Positions 17,633 to 26,232 of a stretch of 64,000 nt of DNA are shown one piece after another. Numbering within the stretch: the stretch's first letter is position 1; each line of letters opens with the position of its first letter. The notes under the pieces were generated by a model. It worked only from the letters and a program-made list of their open reading frames with translations. It did no database searches and had not been told where the DNA came from. The stretch covers positions 248,001 through 312,000 of the forward strand of contig NZ_SUPK01000004.1 of NCBI RefSeq assembly GCF_005049045.1, given 5' to 3'. Origin of the DNA: Cohnella pontilimi (GTDB lineage Bacteria; Bacillota; Bacilli; Paenibacillales; Paenibacillaceae). Both the position numbers and the translations under genes were made by a program.

Positions 17633-19426
17633 TTATACCACCTCTTTCGCGGAAATCTCCGTCTCGTTATGCAATGGGAATCTGATTTCCGCCTTCGTGT
17701 AACGTCCCGGCTCGCTCATCAGCTTCACGCCGTACGGCTCGCCGTACATGCGCACGATCCGTTCATGCACGTTCCGCACGCCCATTCCGCTGAAGCGGGA
17801 CGAGTTCTTTTCCTTTTCCGGCTCTCCAAGCAGAAGCTCTATTTCTTCCTGCGTCATGCCCTTGCCGTTGTCCGTGACTTCGATGATGAGGTCGTGTTGC
17901 TCCGCGTAGACGCGAATCCGCACGAATCCTTCCTGACCCAGTTGACCGATTCCGTGGATGATTGCATTTTCCACCAACGGCTGCAACATCAGCTTGAGCA
18001 CTCTGCACTTCAGCAAGGCGTCATCCTCAATCTGCGTCACCACTTGGACCGGCTCCATAAACTTGTATTTTTCGATCGACACGTAGCTTGCGACGTAGTC
18101 CAATTCCTCCCGCAAGGTGAGAAATTCGTTAGAGTTGCCAAGCACACTCCGCATGAGTTCGATTAAGGAACCCGACACCTCTTCGATATTGGGCACCCCA
18201 TTCAAATTGGCCAAATACTTGATGGTATTGAGAGAGTTGTACAAAAAATGCGGGCGGATCTGCGCCTGCAGCGCGGTCAATTCCGCCTCCCGCTTCTTTT
18301 TCTCACTGATTCGTATCCCTTCCATCAACCGTTCCAAATCTTCGACCATGTCGATAAAAACACGGTAAAGGTCTCCGATTTCGTCTTTGGATTTGATCTC
18401 CGTCCGCGGAAAGGATAAATTACCTTCCCTCACCCACATCATCATGGACTTCAGCTTTTGAATGTGGATCGTGGTACGGTAGGACATCTGCAGCGATCCG
18501 ATGAGAATGAGGATGAATACGATGACCGACACTTCGATCATCCGATTCCGGATTTTGGTGGATTCGCTGAGCAGCGAGTCCATGGGGATTAACGCCAGTG
18601 TCGTCCAACCGGTGTAAGCCGATTGGCGTTTGACGACAATATAGGATTTTCCGTCGATGACTTGATCTGCCACGCCGCGTCCCGAGAATTGCCGATTTAC
18701 CTTGACAATCGTATCCACGGAAGGAGCATCGGATTCCGGCATGGATTCCGATTGATAGACGAACCCGTTGTTTTCGTCCAGCACGTATAACATGCTGTCC
18801 ACCGTCGGCTTTACGCCATACGTTTTCTTGATAAAATCATAGTTCAAATCCACCATGACGACGCCGATCGCTTTACGGTCGTAACGAATTTCGCGGCCGA
18901 CGGTAATGACATCGTCCGTTCCGGCCGGCTTGAAATACGCGTGGCGCGATCCGTTACGCAGAATATCCTTCATCATCGGCGTTTCCAGAAAGGAGCGGTC
19001 GAGCCAAGGACTTCCGGTGAAAAACACCTTCCCGTTCGTGCCGACGACGGCAATCCTTGATATGTAAGGTTTATAATCGATGAGTCCCGACAGGAACTCG
19101 CTAATCCGCTTTTGCTCCTGGAACCACTCATAGCTAATTTCCTCATTCGGGCTCAAGATCGTATCGATCACCGTGTTCTTATTGGTGACGACGACCGTGT
19201 TCAACCGGTCGATCTCCTGAAGCATGATATTGAGGGACTCGTCCGCCTGACGGATACTGTCCGATACCGAAGTTACCGCATTATGCTTGATCGTATCACG
19301 CATATTCACGTACACGATGCTTGTAACGGAGACGATGGACAGCAGGGTAACCAGAGCGAACCCGATAAATATTTTCCCTTGCATGCCCCTGGGCGTTATC
19401 CACCTGCGAGGGTTCAAAAGCTTCAT
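17633..19426 (-). CDS. YesM-type sensor histidine kinase
   Basis: Membrane kinase of 597 residues. A first helix (about 18-40), a long extracytoplasmic Cache-like sensor (about 41-295), a second helix (about 295-317) and a HAMP domain are followed by the His_kinase domain. The phosphoacceptor is in ALQAQIRPHFLYNSLNTI, and the ATPase domain has DNGKGM and GMGVRNVHERI boxes. This is the LytS/YesM class that works with AraC-type regulators. A cre-like site lies about 30 bp upstream of the start, so glucose probably lowers kinase and regulator levels as well as the transport operon. Confidence 0.93.
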   Translation of the reverse strand: MKLLNPRRWITPRGMQGKIFIGFALVTLLSIVSVTSIVYVNMRDTIKHNAVTSVSDSIRQADESLNIMLQEIDRLNTVVVTNKNTVIDTILSPNEEISYEWFQEQKRISEFLSGLIDYKPYISRIAVVGTNGKVFFTGSPWLDRSFLETPMMKDILRNGSRHAYFKPAGTDDVITVGREIRYDRKAIGVVMVDLNYDFIKKTYGVKPTVDSMLYVLDENNGFVYQSESMPESDAPSVDTIVKVNRQFSGRGVADQVIDGKSYIVVKRQSAYTGWTTLALIPMDSLLSESTKIRNRMIEVSVIVFILILIGSLQMSYRTTIHIQKLKSMMMWVREGNLSFPRTEIKSKDEIGDLYRVFIDMVEDLERLMEGIRISEKKKREAELTALQAQIRPHFLYNSLNTIKYLANLNGVPNIEEVSGSLIELMRSVLGNSNEFLTLREELDYVASYVSIEKYKFMEPVQVVTQIEDDALLKCRVLKLMLQPLVENAIIHGIGQLGQEGFVRIRVYAEQHDLIIEVTDNGKGMTQEEIELLLGEPEKEKNSSRFSGMGVRNVHERIVRMYGEPYGVKLMSEPGRYTKAEIRFPLHNETEISAKEVV

Positions 19427-19457
19427 GTTGCAATGTCTCCTTTAACATGTCATGCGC

Positions 19458-19471
19458 GGAAAACGCTTACA
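19458..19471 (-). promoter_or_regulatory. cre-like CcpA site before the YesM-type kinase
   Basis: GGAAAACGCTTACA matches 13 of 14 positions of the cre consensus TGWAARCGYTWNCW, missing only the first base. It lies in the 62-bp gap between the AraC-type gene and the kinase. From there CcpA could act as a roadblock or repress a local promoter. Confidence 0.6.
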
Positions 19472-19488
19472 TTTTTACCGCAAAAAAA

Positions 19489-20349
19489 TCATTCTCTGCC
19501 CGCTGCCCGAAATGCGTTCGGAGAGATTCGATGATAAACGGTGAACGCCCTGGTGAAGGAATACAAGTTCGGATAACCCAAAGACATGGCGATCTCCGTA
19601 ACCGTCGCGCCCGTCTCCTTCAGAAGCCGTTTGGCCTTCTCCATCCGGATTTTCTGAATGTATTTTTGCGGAGACATGCCGACTTGACCGGTAAACACAC
19701 TGGTAAAGTAGGAACGGTGCACACCCGCGAAAGCCGCGACTTGCTGCACGGATATGCCCTCGGTGGCGTGAAGCTCCATGAAATCCATGCATTCGTGGAT
19801 CCAGCCGGAAGGCTCGGCCGCATCGCTTAGCGCCGAATCCGGGATGAAATCGGCGAACAAACCGCAAATCAACGTCTGCAGCTTCATGGCAGAGGCCGGC
19901 ATCCACCGTTCTCCGTGGGAAAGCGCTTGAATCACCTGTTCGGCCGAATCTCGGACTGCAAGCGGAACTATTTTGCGAAACGGACTTTCCGGCGTCAGTC
20001 CGGAGAGCTCCAACAAAGGTTTGACCCTGCTGCCGTCCAAGGCGAGCCAGCTCAATCGAAGAGGATTTTCCGAAGGCACCTGGCAATAGTAGTAGGTTCG
20101 TTCCGGAAACAAGCAAAATAAGTCCCCTTGCCCAAGGTCAATCCATTCGCCGTCGAATTCAAAACGAACGATTCCTTCATGGACGAAATGAATGCTGTAA
20201 CATTCGATCCTTTTCGGTCCGACCTTGTAGTGGGGTTTAGCGATGCTCCGGCCGGCCCGCACGGGCCACAACTGCCCTTCTTTCTCGAGATATCCGGGCG
20301 TATAATAGAGGAATTGCGCGAACTCATGATCGAATTCCTGCAGCAACAA
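19489..20349 (-). CDS. AraC-family transcriptional regulator with cupin sensor domain
   Basis: Regulator of 286 residues with an N-terminal cupin-like ligand domain (about 20-160; VHEGIVRFEFDGEWIDLGQG region) and a C-terminal AraC double helix-turn-helix (about 185-283) ending YSFTRAFTVYHRISPNAFR. The start is a TTG at 20349 with GGGGG nine bases upstream; no ATG lies nearby in frame. It sits upstream of the YesM/YesN pair on the same strand and is probably a second regulator of the polysaccharide locus, sensing an intracellular sugar. The effector is unknown. Confidence 0.88.
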   Translation of the reverse strand: MLLQEFDHEFAQFLYYTPGYLEKEGQLWPVRAGRSIAKPHYKVGPKRIECYSIHFVHEGIVRFEFDGEWIDLGQGDLFCLFPERTYYYCQVPSENPLRLSWLALDGSRVKPLLELSGLTPESPFRKIVPLAVRDSAEQVIQALSHGERWMPASAMKLQTLICGLFADFIPDSALSDAAEPSGWIHECMDFMELHATEGISVQQVAAFAGVHRSYFTSVFTGQVGMSPQKYIQKIRMEKAKRLLKETGATVTEIAMSLGYPNLYSFTRAFTVYHRISPNAFRAAGRE

Positions 20350-20734
20350 AGCCTGCCCCCTCTCTTACTCCTATCGTCTCATACATCTTTTAAAATAACA
20401 ATTCAAATGCAACAAAAAGCTATTTATGAATTTCTTTAAGTTCAATAATATCAAGCGAAGATGGGATGTCCATTGTCCAAATTACCTAACATTATGATAA
20501 TTACGAGCGTTCAACAGCATTGGAGGACCTTTGGATTTTTACTATAAAATTACATTTTATATTCGACAGCTTCCTCATCGTTTGTTCCGTAAACATGAGT
20601 TTTCAAAAGCCGCTTACAGAGCGGGTTTTTGTATGCGCCGTCAATGGCTTTCTCAGTTCTCTATTTTTCCTATGGAACGTAAAAAAGCCCAGTATGACTG
20701 GACTTTTCACTGCTCCATAAGTATTTCATTATAT
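20350..20734. other. AT-rich intergenic stretch at the start of the accessory region
   Basis: This 385-bp stretch holds no supported gene. A possible weak hairpin (CCGCT/AGCGG, about 20610..20625, followed by GTTTTTG on the plus strand) and a clear minus-strand terminator (20681..20707) are visible. Base composition drops sharply from the GC-rich sugar locus on its left. Confidence 0.5.
20681..20707 (-). terminator. rho-independent terminator after the DrrAB-type exporter
   Basis: On the minus strand GTCCAGT, a 3-base loop and ACTGGGC form a 7-bp stem followed by TTTTTT, about 30 bp after the permease stop. Confidence 0.85.
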
Positions 20735-21550
20735 CTAAGTGCGCCGCATATATGCGCGGACAGTGAGCGGCGCGAAGACCGCTACGATTGCAGCAGCGCT
20801 AATAAGAGAGAGGGTGAACTCTGCGCCTATTGCGCCGTTATTGGCCAGTTCGCGGACGGCGCTGACCAAATGCGAGATCGGGTTGATTTTTACGAACCAC
20901 TGGAGCCAATCCGGCATCGTATTGACCGGTACGAAAGCGTTGGAAAGAAAGGTGAGCGGAAACAGCACGATCATGGAAATCCCTTGAACGCTTGCGGCCG
21001 TGCGGGCAATGACGCCGAAAAAGGCGAAAATCCAACTGACGGCCCATGAACAGACAATGACAAGTAGTCCGGCGATGACGACGAATCCCATGCCACCTTC
21101 GGGCCGATAGCCCATGATATACCCCATAACGAAGGTGAGTACAGTCGCAATCGTATAGCGGATTGTATCAGCGAGCAGGGCTCCGGCCAAAGGCGCGATA
21201 CGTGCGATCGGCAGTGATTTGAAACGGTCAAATACGCCCTTATCCATGTCCTCGCGGAGTTGGACGCCGGTAACGATGGAAGTGGCGATGACGGTCTGCA
21301 CAAGGATACCAGGAATGATGATCGGCAAATAATTGTGTACGTTTCCTGAAATGGCGCCGCCAAATATATACGTAAACATCAGGGTAAAAAGAATCGGTTG
21401 AAGCGTAACATCGAACAATTGCTCGGGAGTGCGCCGGATCTTCAGTAGTCCCCGGTAGGCCATCGTCAATGAGTTACGAAGCGTCTGTCCGAGACCTGCA
21501 TGATTTTTTAATGGGCGGCCAGTGTCTTGCATCACGGAAGAACTTTTCAT
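20735..21550 (-). CDS. ABC-2 type permease (DrrB-like)
   Basis: Membrane subunit of 271 residues of a drug-type ABC exporter. It has six predicted helices starting near residue 45, and the ABC-2 core includes YLPIIIPGILVQTVIATS and VFDRFKSLPIARIAPLAGAL, as in daunorubicin-resistance DrrB proteins. It overlaps the ATPase gene by four bases (ATGA), so the two subunits are made together. The substrate is not readable; DrrB homologues include both antibiotic and general drug exporters. Confidence 0.92.
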   Translation of the reverse strand: MKSSSVMQDTGRPLKNHAGLGQTLRNSLTMAYRGLLKIRRTPEQLFDVTLQPILFTLMFTYIFGGAISGNVHNYLPIIIPGILVQTVIATSIVTGVQLREDMDKGVFDRFKSLPIARIAPLAGALLADTIRYTIATVLTFVMGYIMGYRPEGGMGFVVIAGLLVIVCSWAVSWIFAFFGVIARTAASVQGISMIVLFPLTFLSNAFVPVNTMPDWLQWFVKINPISHLVSAVRELANNGAIGAEFTLSLISAAAIVAVFAPLTVRAYMRRT

Positions 21551-22557
21551 ACTCCGGCTTCCTCCGTTCTGTTCGATTGTTCTAAATCTTTCTGCACAAT
21601 CTCGGTTGTGCCCCGACCCGTGATCGTTAAAAACACTTCATCCAGCGTCGGCTTCTGCACGCTGATCTCGGTTAGCCGGATTCCACGGGTACGAAGAGCG
21701 ATCAGCAAGTCGGTCACTTGAGCGGCGTCCGCCAAAGGCGCGGTGATCTTGCCGGCTTCTGCCGCTATACTGGAGCGGACATCAAGCACCTGTTCCACGA
21801 TTTCGCGGGCATCTGCAATGTCCTGAGCATGATCGACTCGCAAATGCAGCGCCGAGGTCCCGACAGATGCTTTCAACTCATCCACCGTTCCCTCTGCCAC
21901 GACCCGTCCCCGATCAATTACCGCGATGCGGTCTGCCAGTTGGTCCGCTTCATCAAGGTATTGCGTAGTGAGCAGCACGGTCGATCCTGTAACTACCAAG
22001 CGGCGTATTGTATCCCACATCTGTGAACGCGTTCGCGGGTCCAGGCCGGTCGTCGGTTCGTCCAAGAAAATGAGCGGAGGCTGAGCAATGAGACTGGCGG
22101 CCAAATCCAGCCGACGACGCATGCCTCCGGAGAAATGCTTAAGCGGACGTTTCGCCGCTTCGGTCAAACCAAATTCCTCCAATAGCTCCACCGCCTTGCG
22201 CCTTGCTTCGATGCGTCCTAATCCGAGCAGGCGGGAAAAGATAATAAGATTCTCAGTGGCGCTTAACGACTCATCGACCGATGCATATTGACCCGTCACT
22301 CCGATCAATTGCCGCACGATATGCGACTCTTTCGCCACATCGTGTCCGAAGATACGCGCCTCTCCTTTATCCGGTCGCAGCAAGGTCGCTAACATACGAA
22401 TTGTCGTAGTTTTGCCCGCTCCGTTTGGACCAAGCACGCCGTAAATCGAACCGGCGCGCACGTTCAAGCCTACACCGTCCACAGCGCGATTGTCACCGAA
22501 CGTTTTTACGAGCCCCCTGGCTTCGACCGCCCATTCATTTCTGCGTTTCGCGTTCAT
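21547..22557 (-). CDS. ABC transporter ATP-binding protein (DrrA-like)
   Basis: ATPase subunit of 336 residues with Walker A GPNGAGKTTT (about 43-52), the signature HFSGGMRRRLDLA and Walker B LIFLDEPTTGLD. A C-terminal extension of about 100 residues is characteristic of DrrA. The ATG at 22557 has GGGAG eight bases upstream; a TTG at 22572 would add five residues. It is cotranscribed with the overlapping DrrB-like permease. Confidence 0.93.
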   Translation of the reverse strand: MNAKRRNEWAVEARGLVKTFGDNRAVDGVGLNVRAGSIYGVLGPNGAGKTTTIRMLATLLRPDKGEARIFGHDVAKESHIVRQLIGVTGQYASVDESLSATENLIIFSRLLGLGRIEARRKAVELLEEFGLTEAAKRPLKHFSGGMRRRLDLAASLIAQPPLIFLDEPTTGLDPRTRSQMWDTIRRLVVTGSTVLLTTQYLDEADQLADRIAVIDRGRVVAEGTVDELKASVGTSALHLRVDHAQDIADAREIVEQVLDVRSSIAAEAGKITAPLADAAQVTDLLIALRTRGIRLTEISVQKPTLDEVFLTITGRGTTEIVQKDLEQSNRTEEAGV

Positions 22558-22724
22558 TTCGGCATCTCCCAATCCCTTTTATGTTGAAGCCATAACTTGC
22601 AAACATGAACGGAGTGTAAATTAGTTGGCATGGTTGCATTTTAAAACTTTTTATTCGCTTCTTACACCTCCTGGGGAACGTTTGTGGCTCGGTCTACAGA
22701 CGGACCGCCAATTTAACAAGAATA

Positions 22725-22774
22725 ATCAAAAAAGCTTCTCAAAGTTCGATGAACTCTTGAGAAGCTTTTTTGAT
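22725..22774. terminator. perfect 18-bp inverted repeat, bidirectional-terminator-like
   Basis: Arms 22725-22742 and 22757-22774 pair perfectly (ATCAAAAAAGCTTCTCAA and its complement) around a 14-base loop that itself contains TTCGATGAA. Runs of A before and T after make it terminator-like on both strands. No intact gene ends next to it, so it may be left from a lost gene. Confidence 0.75.
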
Positions 22775-22810
22775 CCAAGTAAATGCTTCTGTTACATTAC
22801 TTGCGGAAAC

Positions 22811-22912
22811 GTCACGCATGGACGGAAGAATGATATTATCGAGGATATTCAGTTTTTTCAGCAAAGTGGGCTGCTGAAAAACAAATCCCATTTTATTTCT
22901 ACGAACATCGGA
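22811..22912 (-). pseudogene. 102-bp fragment of an ABC transporter ATPase gene
   Basis: This segment matches 27990..28091, inside the intact ATPase gene at 27573..28331, with about four mismatches in 102 bases. It corresponds to about residues 81-114 of that protein, covering the Q-loop (MGFVFQQPTLLKNL), and contains no start, Walker A or Walker B. Homology stops abruptly on both sides. It is a displaced, non-functional partial copy. The high identity suggests a recent duplication or a shared source element. Confidence 0.85.
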
Positions 22913-23038
22913 TTATCACACAAAAAAAGGTATTCTCTTTCCTTTAAAGAATGTATAAGCCAAAGAAATCTAGAAGATATTCAATATCTTAAATCATAAA
23001 AGTTGTTTCTCAGTGAAGTTATGAAGGAGCAACGTACG

Positions 23039-23647
23039 ATGAAAAAGTTTGAGTGTGTGAGAAATCTGTTTTCACAACTGCTAAGCCGTGAATACAAGCC
23101 GATAATAGTCGATCTTTCCGACAAATGGCAGCTGAAGGCAATACCGGGTACATCGACGATTAATCAGGCCAAACCATATCTGGGCACGATGCCGATCCAA
23201 GTGGAATTCTATTCCGGCGGGGAGAGAAAGATCACCTGGGAATTAACCCTTCACTGTTACCAATCGGCGCTGGTCCGCTCATTGGAGGATGATGAAGGAG
23301 GGTATGTGTTTTTGATCAGAAGCTCAAAGTCAGAACTCCTTTTTCGCGCTATGCAAGCGGCAAAATATACGCCAAATGACGAGGGAATGCTGGTAACGAT
23401 CACGGCTGACCTCAACTCCAAGAAAGGGGACACGGAATTCACCGAACACATGCGGGAGGCTTTGAATCACTTTGCTCCTGCTCTCGAGGAAATGGGAGGG
23501 AGGATCCTGAAGCCACACCAGATCGCCCTCATCGATTACGACTCTATTCGCAATGCAATCATCCAAAGCTCGCAACAGGTTTTAAGCTCCACGACGTTAT
23601 TTGTAACATTGAAAGCATTATATAAAGGAGAATTGAAGTTACAATAA
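23039..23647 (+). CDS. uncharacterised protein
   Basis: I do not recognise this 202-residue protein. It starts at an ATG with GAAGGAGC nine bases upstream; a longer frame begins at 23003. It appears soluble and mixed alpha/beta, with no signal peptide or membrane segment. Visible stretches include YKPIIVDLSDKWQLKAIPGT near the N-terminus and HQIALIDYDSIRNAII near the C-terminus. It stands alone in a patch of gene debris, between the ABC-gene fragment and a truncated oxidoreductase, and is one of the few plus-strand genes in the region. Its coding quality looks real, but function and family are unknown. Confidence 0.65.
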   Translation: MKKFECVRNLFSQLLSREYKPIIVDLSDKWQLKAIPGTSTINQAKPYLGTMPIQVEFYSGGERKITWELTLHCYQSALVRSLEDDEGGYVFLIRSSKSELLFRAMQAAKYTPNDEGMLVTITADLNSKKGDTEFTEHMREALNHFAPALEEMGGRILKPHQIALIDYDSIRNAIIQSSQQVLSSTTLFVTLKALYKGELKLQ

Positions 23648-23715
23648 TCAAAATAGCCGGGATCGAACCGGGTCCATGTTGATTCATATAACCACGATTC
23701 TTTTACAAAAATAGA

Positions 23716-24492
23716 TTATCCGCTTCGCCCCCAGGCCTCCATATTCAGTTCATTGTTTATGGCCGCGGCGGTAAAAGCGCCCATAGCGGCGGCAGCAATG
23801 GCCTGATACAGTCGTGATGCTGCATCTCCGGCGCTATACACGCCCGGAACGTTGGTTTTCCCGAATTCATCGACGACAACCATTCCCGTTTCCGTGATAT
23901 CGCATCCCATGGCTCGCGGCAAGTCCGATCCCGTAACCAGCTCCGGTTTAAAAAAGATTCCCCTGCACGGAATGATCGTCCCATCATTTAGTACGACTTG
24001 CTGTACGATCCCGTCGTTGGAGTCGATGGACCGAATCGGCGAGTCGTACATAGGTACTTGATGTCGCCGAATCTCCTGGCGCTGAGCATCCGTCAGATCA
24101 TCAGGACCGTTCGTGCAGATGGTAAAACGGTTCGACCATCCGGATATGAGTGGAGCGAAATGCATGAGCTCAGCTCCCTTATTAATGACAACAAGCGGCT
24201 CGTCTCTTAATTCCCAGCCATCGCAATACGGACAAACAAAGGCGCTTTTCCCATAAGTCTCTGCCAGTCCGGGAATGTTTAGCGGCCGATCCTTCATGCC
24301 TACGGCAAACAGCACCTTTTTGCTTTCAAAAGTTTTTCCTTGCGAAGTCGCAATTTGAAAATGACCGTCCGTGCCCGCAATCGATATGGCTGTATCCGCC
24401 ACGAAAGATACGGACGGATAGGCGCTAATCTCTTCCTGCGCAATTCGCCTGAATTCACTTGGGCTAATTCCGTCGCGAGTAAGAAACCCGTG
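23716..24492 (-). pseudogene. N-terminally truncated thioredoxin-reductase-like flavoprotein
   Basis: The reading frame encodes the C-terminal roughly 258 residues of a class II pyridine nucleotide-disulfide oxidoreductase: HGFLTRDGISPSEFRRIA, the redox motif CPYC in FVCPYCDGWE, and the FAD-closing GVYSAGDAA near the end. The first roughly 45 residues, which should hold the FAD-binding GxGxxG, are absent. Upstream in frame there is no ATG before a stop at 24595-24597, and the sequence there is unrelated to the family. A GTG at 24402 could start only a fragment. It is probably a 5'-deleted pseudogene. Confidence 0.78.
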
Positions 24493-24624
24493 TGTGTTGA
24501 TACAACGCGCTCCACATGACTCGTATGCGGGAACATAGCTTATTGAGTTCTTGTTTGCCGAAGCTGGAATATGAATAAGATGATACGATTTATATCAAAA
24601 TCTGGTTTGTCGGAGGAAGATTGA

Positions 24625-25428
24625 ATGGTTGATCTCCAAGCAATCAAACAACGTCAACAACAAACTTGGGCATCGGGAGATTATACAATCGTAGCTACTC
24701 AGCTTAACATTGTCAGTGAATTACTTTGTGAAGCAGCCGCGTTGCGAGCCGGCCAGAAGGTATTAGACGTAGCAACAGGCAGCGGGAACACCGCAATTGC
24801 CGCCGCTCGGCGCAATTGTGATGTAACGGGCATTGATTATGTTCCAGAACTGCTAAACCGTGCTCGAGAAAGGGCTGAGGCTGAGCGTATAAAAGTCACC
24901 CTCCTGGAAGAGGACGCTGAAAACCTGTCCTTCCAAAGCAACTCTTTCGACGTTGTGCTCTCTACGTTTGGCGCGATGTTCGCTCCCAACCAAGAGCAAA
25001 CGGCCAAAGAATTAGCCAGAGTATGCAAGCCAGGCGGAAAAATCGGCATGGCGAATTGGCCTAAAGATACCTTTATTGGGCAGATGCTTACCGCTGTATC
25101 CCAGCTGGTGCCGCCGCCGCAAGGTTTGAAACCTGTTGTCCTTTGGGGATCGGAGGAACATGTGCGCGAACTGTTCTCTGACGCTATTTCATCGCTGCAG
25201 CTTACACGTCGAACCGTGATGTTCCGCTTTCTATCGACCAAGCATTTTCTGGACACATTTCTTAATTATTACGGTCCAACGCTTAAGGCTTATCAATCAC
25301 TTGATTCTAGTGGTAAGGAAACCATGGTTCGCAGCCTTACTGACCTAATAAACAGATATAACCAGTCAGGCGACGAGTCGGTTATGCTTCCTTTCGAATA
25401 TGCAGAAATTGTTGCTACCAAACGGTAG
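24625..25428 (+). CDS. class I SAM-dependent methyltransferase
   Basis: Soluble methyltransferase of 267 residues with SAM-binding motif I VLDVATGSGNTAIAAA (about 47-62), motif II around VTGIDYVPELL, and FDVVLSTFGAMFAPNQE and LARVCKPGGKIGMANW as motifs III/IV. This is the UbiE/Methyltransf_11 type; the acceptor is unknown. The ATG has GGAGG eight bases upstream. It is monocistronic, followed by a strong terminator. The 5' neighbour is the truncated flavoprotein on the other strand. Confidence 0.88.
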   Translation: MVDLQAIKQRQQQTWASGDYTIVATQLNIVSELLCEAAALRAGQKVLDVATGSGNTAIAAARRNCDVTGIDYVPELLNRARERAEAERIKVTLLEEDAENLSFQSNSFDVVLSTFGAMFAPNQEQTAKELARVCKPGGKIGMANWPKDTFIGQMLTAVSQLVPPPQGLKPVVLWGSEEHVRELFSDAISSLQLTRRTVMFRFLSTKHFLDTFLNYYGPTLKAYQSLDSSGKETMVRSLTDLINRYNQSGDESVMLPFEYAEIVATKR

Positions 25429-25484
25429 CATGCCCACTAGATCCACCGACCCTTAGGATGGGAATGTCCCAAACATGAAGATAA

Positions 25485-25528
25485 AAGGACCTCAAATCCC
25501 ACTGTGAGTGGGATGAGGTCCCTTTTTT
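25485..25528. terminator. bidirectional rho-independent terminator
   Basis: GGACCTCAaaTCCCA pairs with TGGGAtGAGGTCC around a short loop, preceded by AAAA and followed by TTTTTT. It lies between the convergent methyltransferase and the small membrane-protein gene and should serve both. Confidence 0.88.
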
Positions 25529-25553
25529 CAACGCCTGCTTCAGTCCATTGTTA

Positions 25554-25898
25554 TTATTTTATTTTTGCAGCAATCTTGGTCTTTGCCATTTTTACTATTT
25601 CTCTGTGCCCCGCATAACTCATCACTGCGAATATGGTATTTACTACAGCAAATAAAGTATACGCACTCTCCATACTTACCGCTATCCATATAGATAATAC
25701 GGTCAACAATAGCAAGATAATGAAAGTTACAATAGGCTTAGTAAATACAAAAGCCCATGCTATTAGTTGAATGAAAATAAGGAAGCCGCCGATAAAATGC
25801 AAAAGTTCGCCATCATATCCAACTGGTTGGGTGGTCAGAAACTTATAACCTATGAACAATAACCACATCGCTAGCAATAAACCTGTTGCTATTCGCAT
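25554..25898 (-). CDS. small integral membrane protein of unknown function
   Basis: 114 residues forming about four membrane helices (roughly 2-20, 33-53, 56-75 and 78-95) with a basic, lysine-rich C-terminus (KMAKTKIAAKIK), presumably cytoplasmic. No family is recognised. The ATG at 25898 has AAAGGGA nearby. It appears to be a single-gene unit ending at the bidirectional terminator. Confidence 0.65.
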   Translation of the reverse strand: MRIATGLLLAMWLLFIGYKFLTTQPVGYDGELLHFIGGFLIFIQLIAWAFVFTKPIVTFIILLLLTVLSIWIAVSMESAYTLFAVVNTIFAVMSYAGHREIVKMAKTKIAAKIK

Positions 25899-25985
25899 CT
25901 AATAATCCCTTTCTTGTCGAATATTAAGATAGGTTAAATATGCCAATGACTATTGTACCACTTTGAAAATTGCCGCAAAACGTAA

Positions 25986-26081
25986 TTGCGTGGAAGATTT
26001 ACAATACTCTTACGAGATGTGAATGTTCACGATGACGGTTCAATCGAAATTACGTACAACTTCCAAAACCCACTTCCTCCT
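25986..26081 (+). pseudogene. possible C-terminal tail of a large serine recombinase
   Basis: The frame reads RDVNVHDDGSIEITYNFQNP, like the extreme C-terminus of many Bacillota site-specific serine recombinases (a beta-hairpin ending DGSIEI.Y.F). Nothing upstream in frame supports the rest of such a gene. If correct, it marks a lost integrative element. The match is short and based on memory of the family, so confidence is low. Confidence 0.35.
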
Positions 26082-26184
26082 CCCCTTATTCTAGCGAGTT
26101 TGCCGAGCAAACTCTCACATTTTAAAGCCTCCATGAACGAAACGAACCGAAATCGACAGACGGGAAGAAATAGGCGTACATGAA

Positions 26185-26215
26185 GAAACCGCCCCCTATT
26201 CCGCGGGAGCGGTTT
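26185..26215. terminator. terminator-like hairpin
   Basis: GAAACCGCcCC and GGaGCGGTTTC arms enclose a short GC-rich loop. It lies between the possible recombinase tail and the RibD-C fragment and may be the terminator of one of those decayed genes. Confidence 0.5.
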
Positions 26216-26232
26216 CCGAAGCCTTATGACAA

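Noticed and set aside
19917-19931. cre-like sequence GGAAAGCGCTTGAA inside the AraC-type gene
   Set aside because: It matches 12 of 14 consensus bases but lies within coding sequence with no promoter nearby; the two intergenic sites are better.
22625-22999. open frame of 124 residues on the plus strand
   Set aside because: It runs through the terminator-like hairpin and antisense to the ABC gene fragment, has no ribosome site and no recognisable protein.
23650-23700. tRNA-like T-arm on the minus strand (GGTTCGATCCCGGCT)
   Set aside because: The T-stem pairs only four of five bases, no anticodon or D arm can be drawn upstream and the acceptor ends do not pair. It is treated as chance or a scrap.
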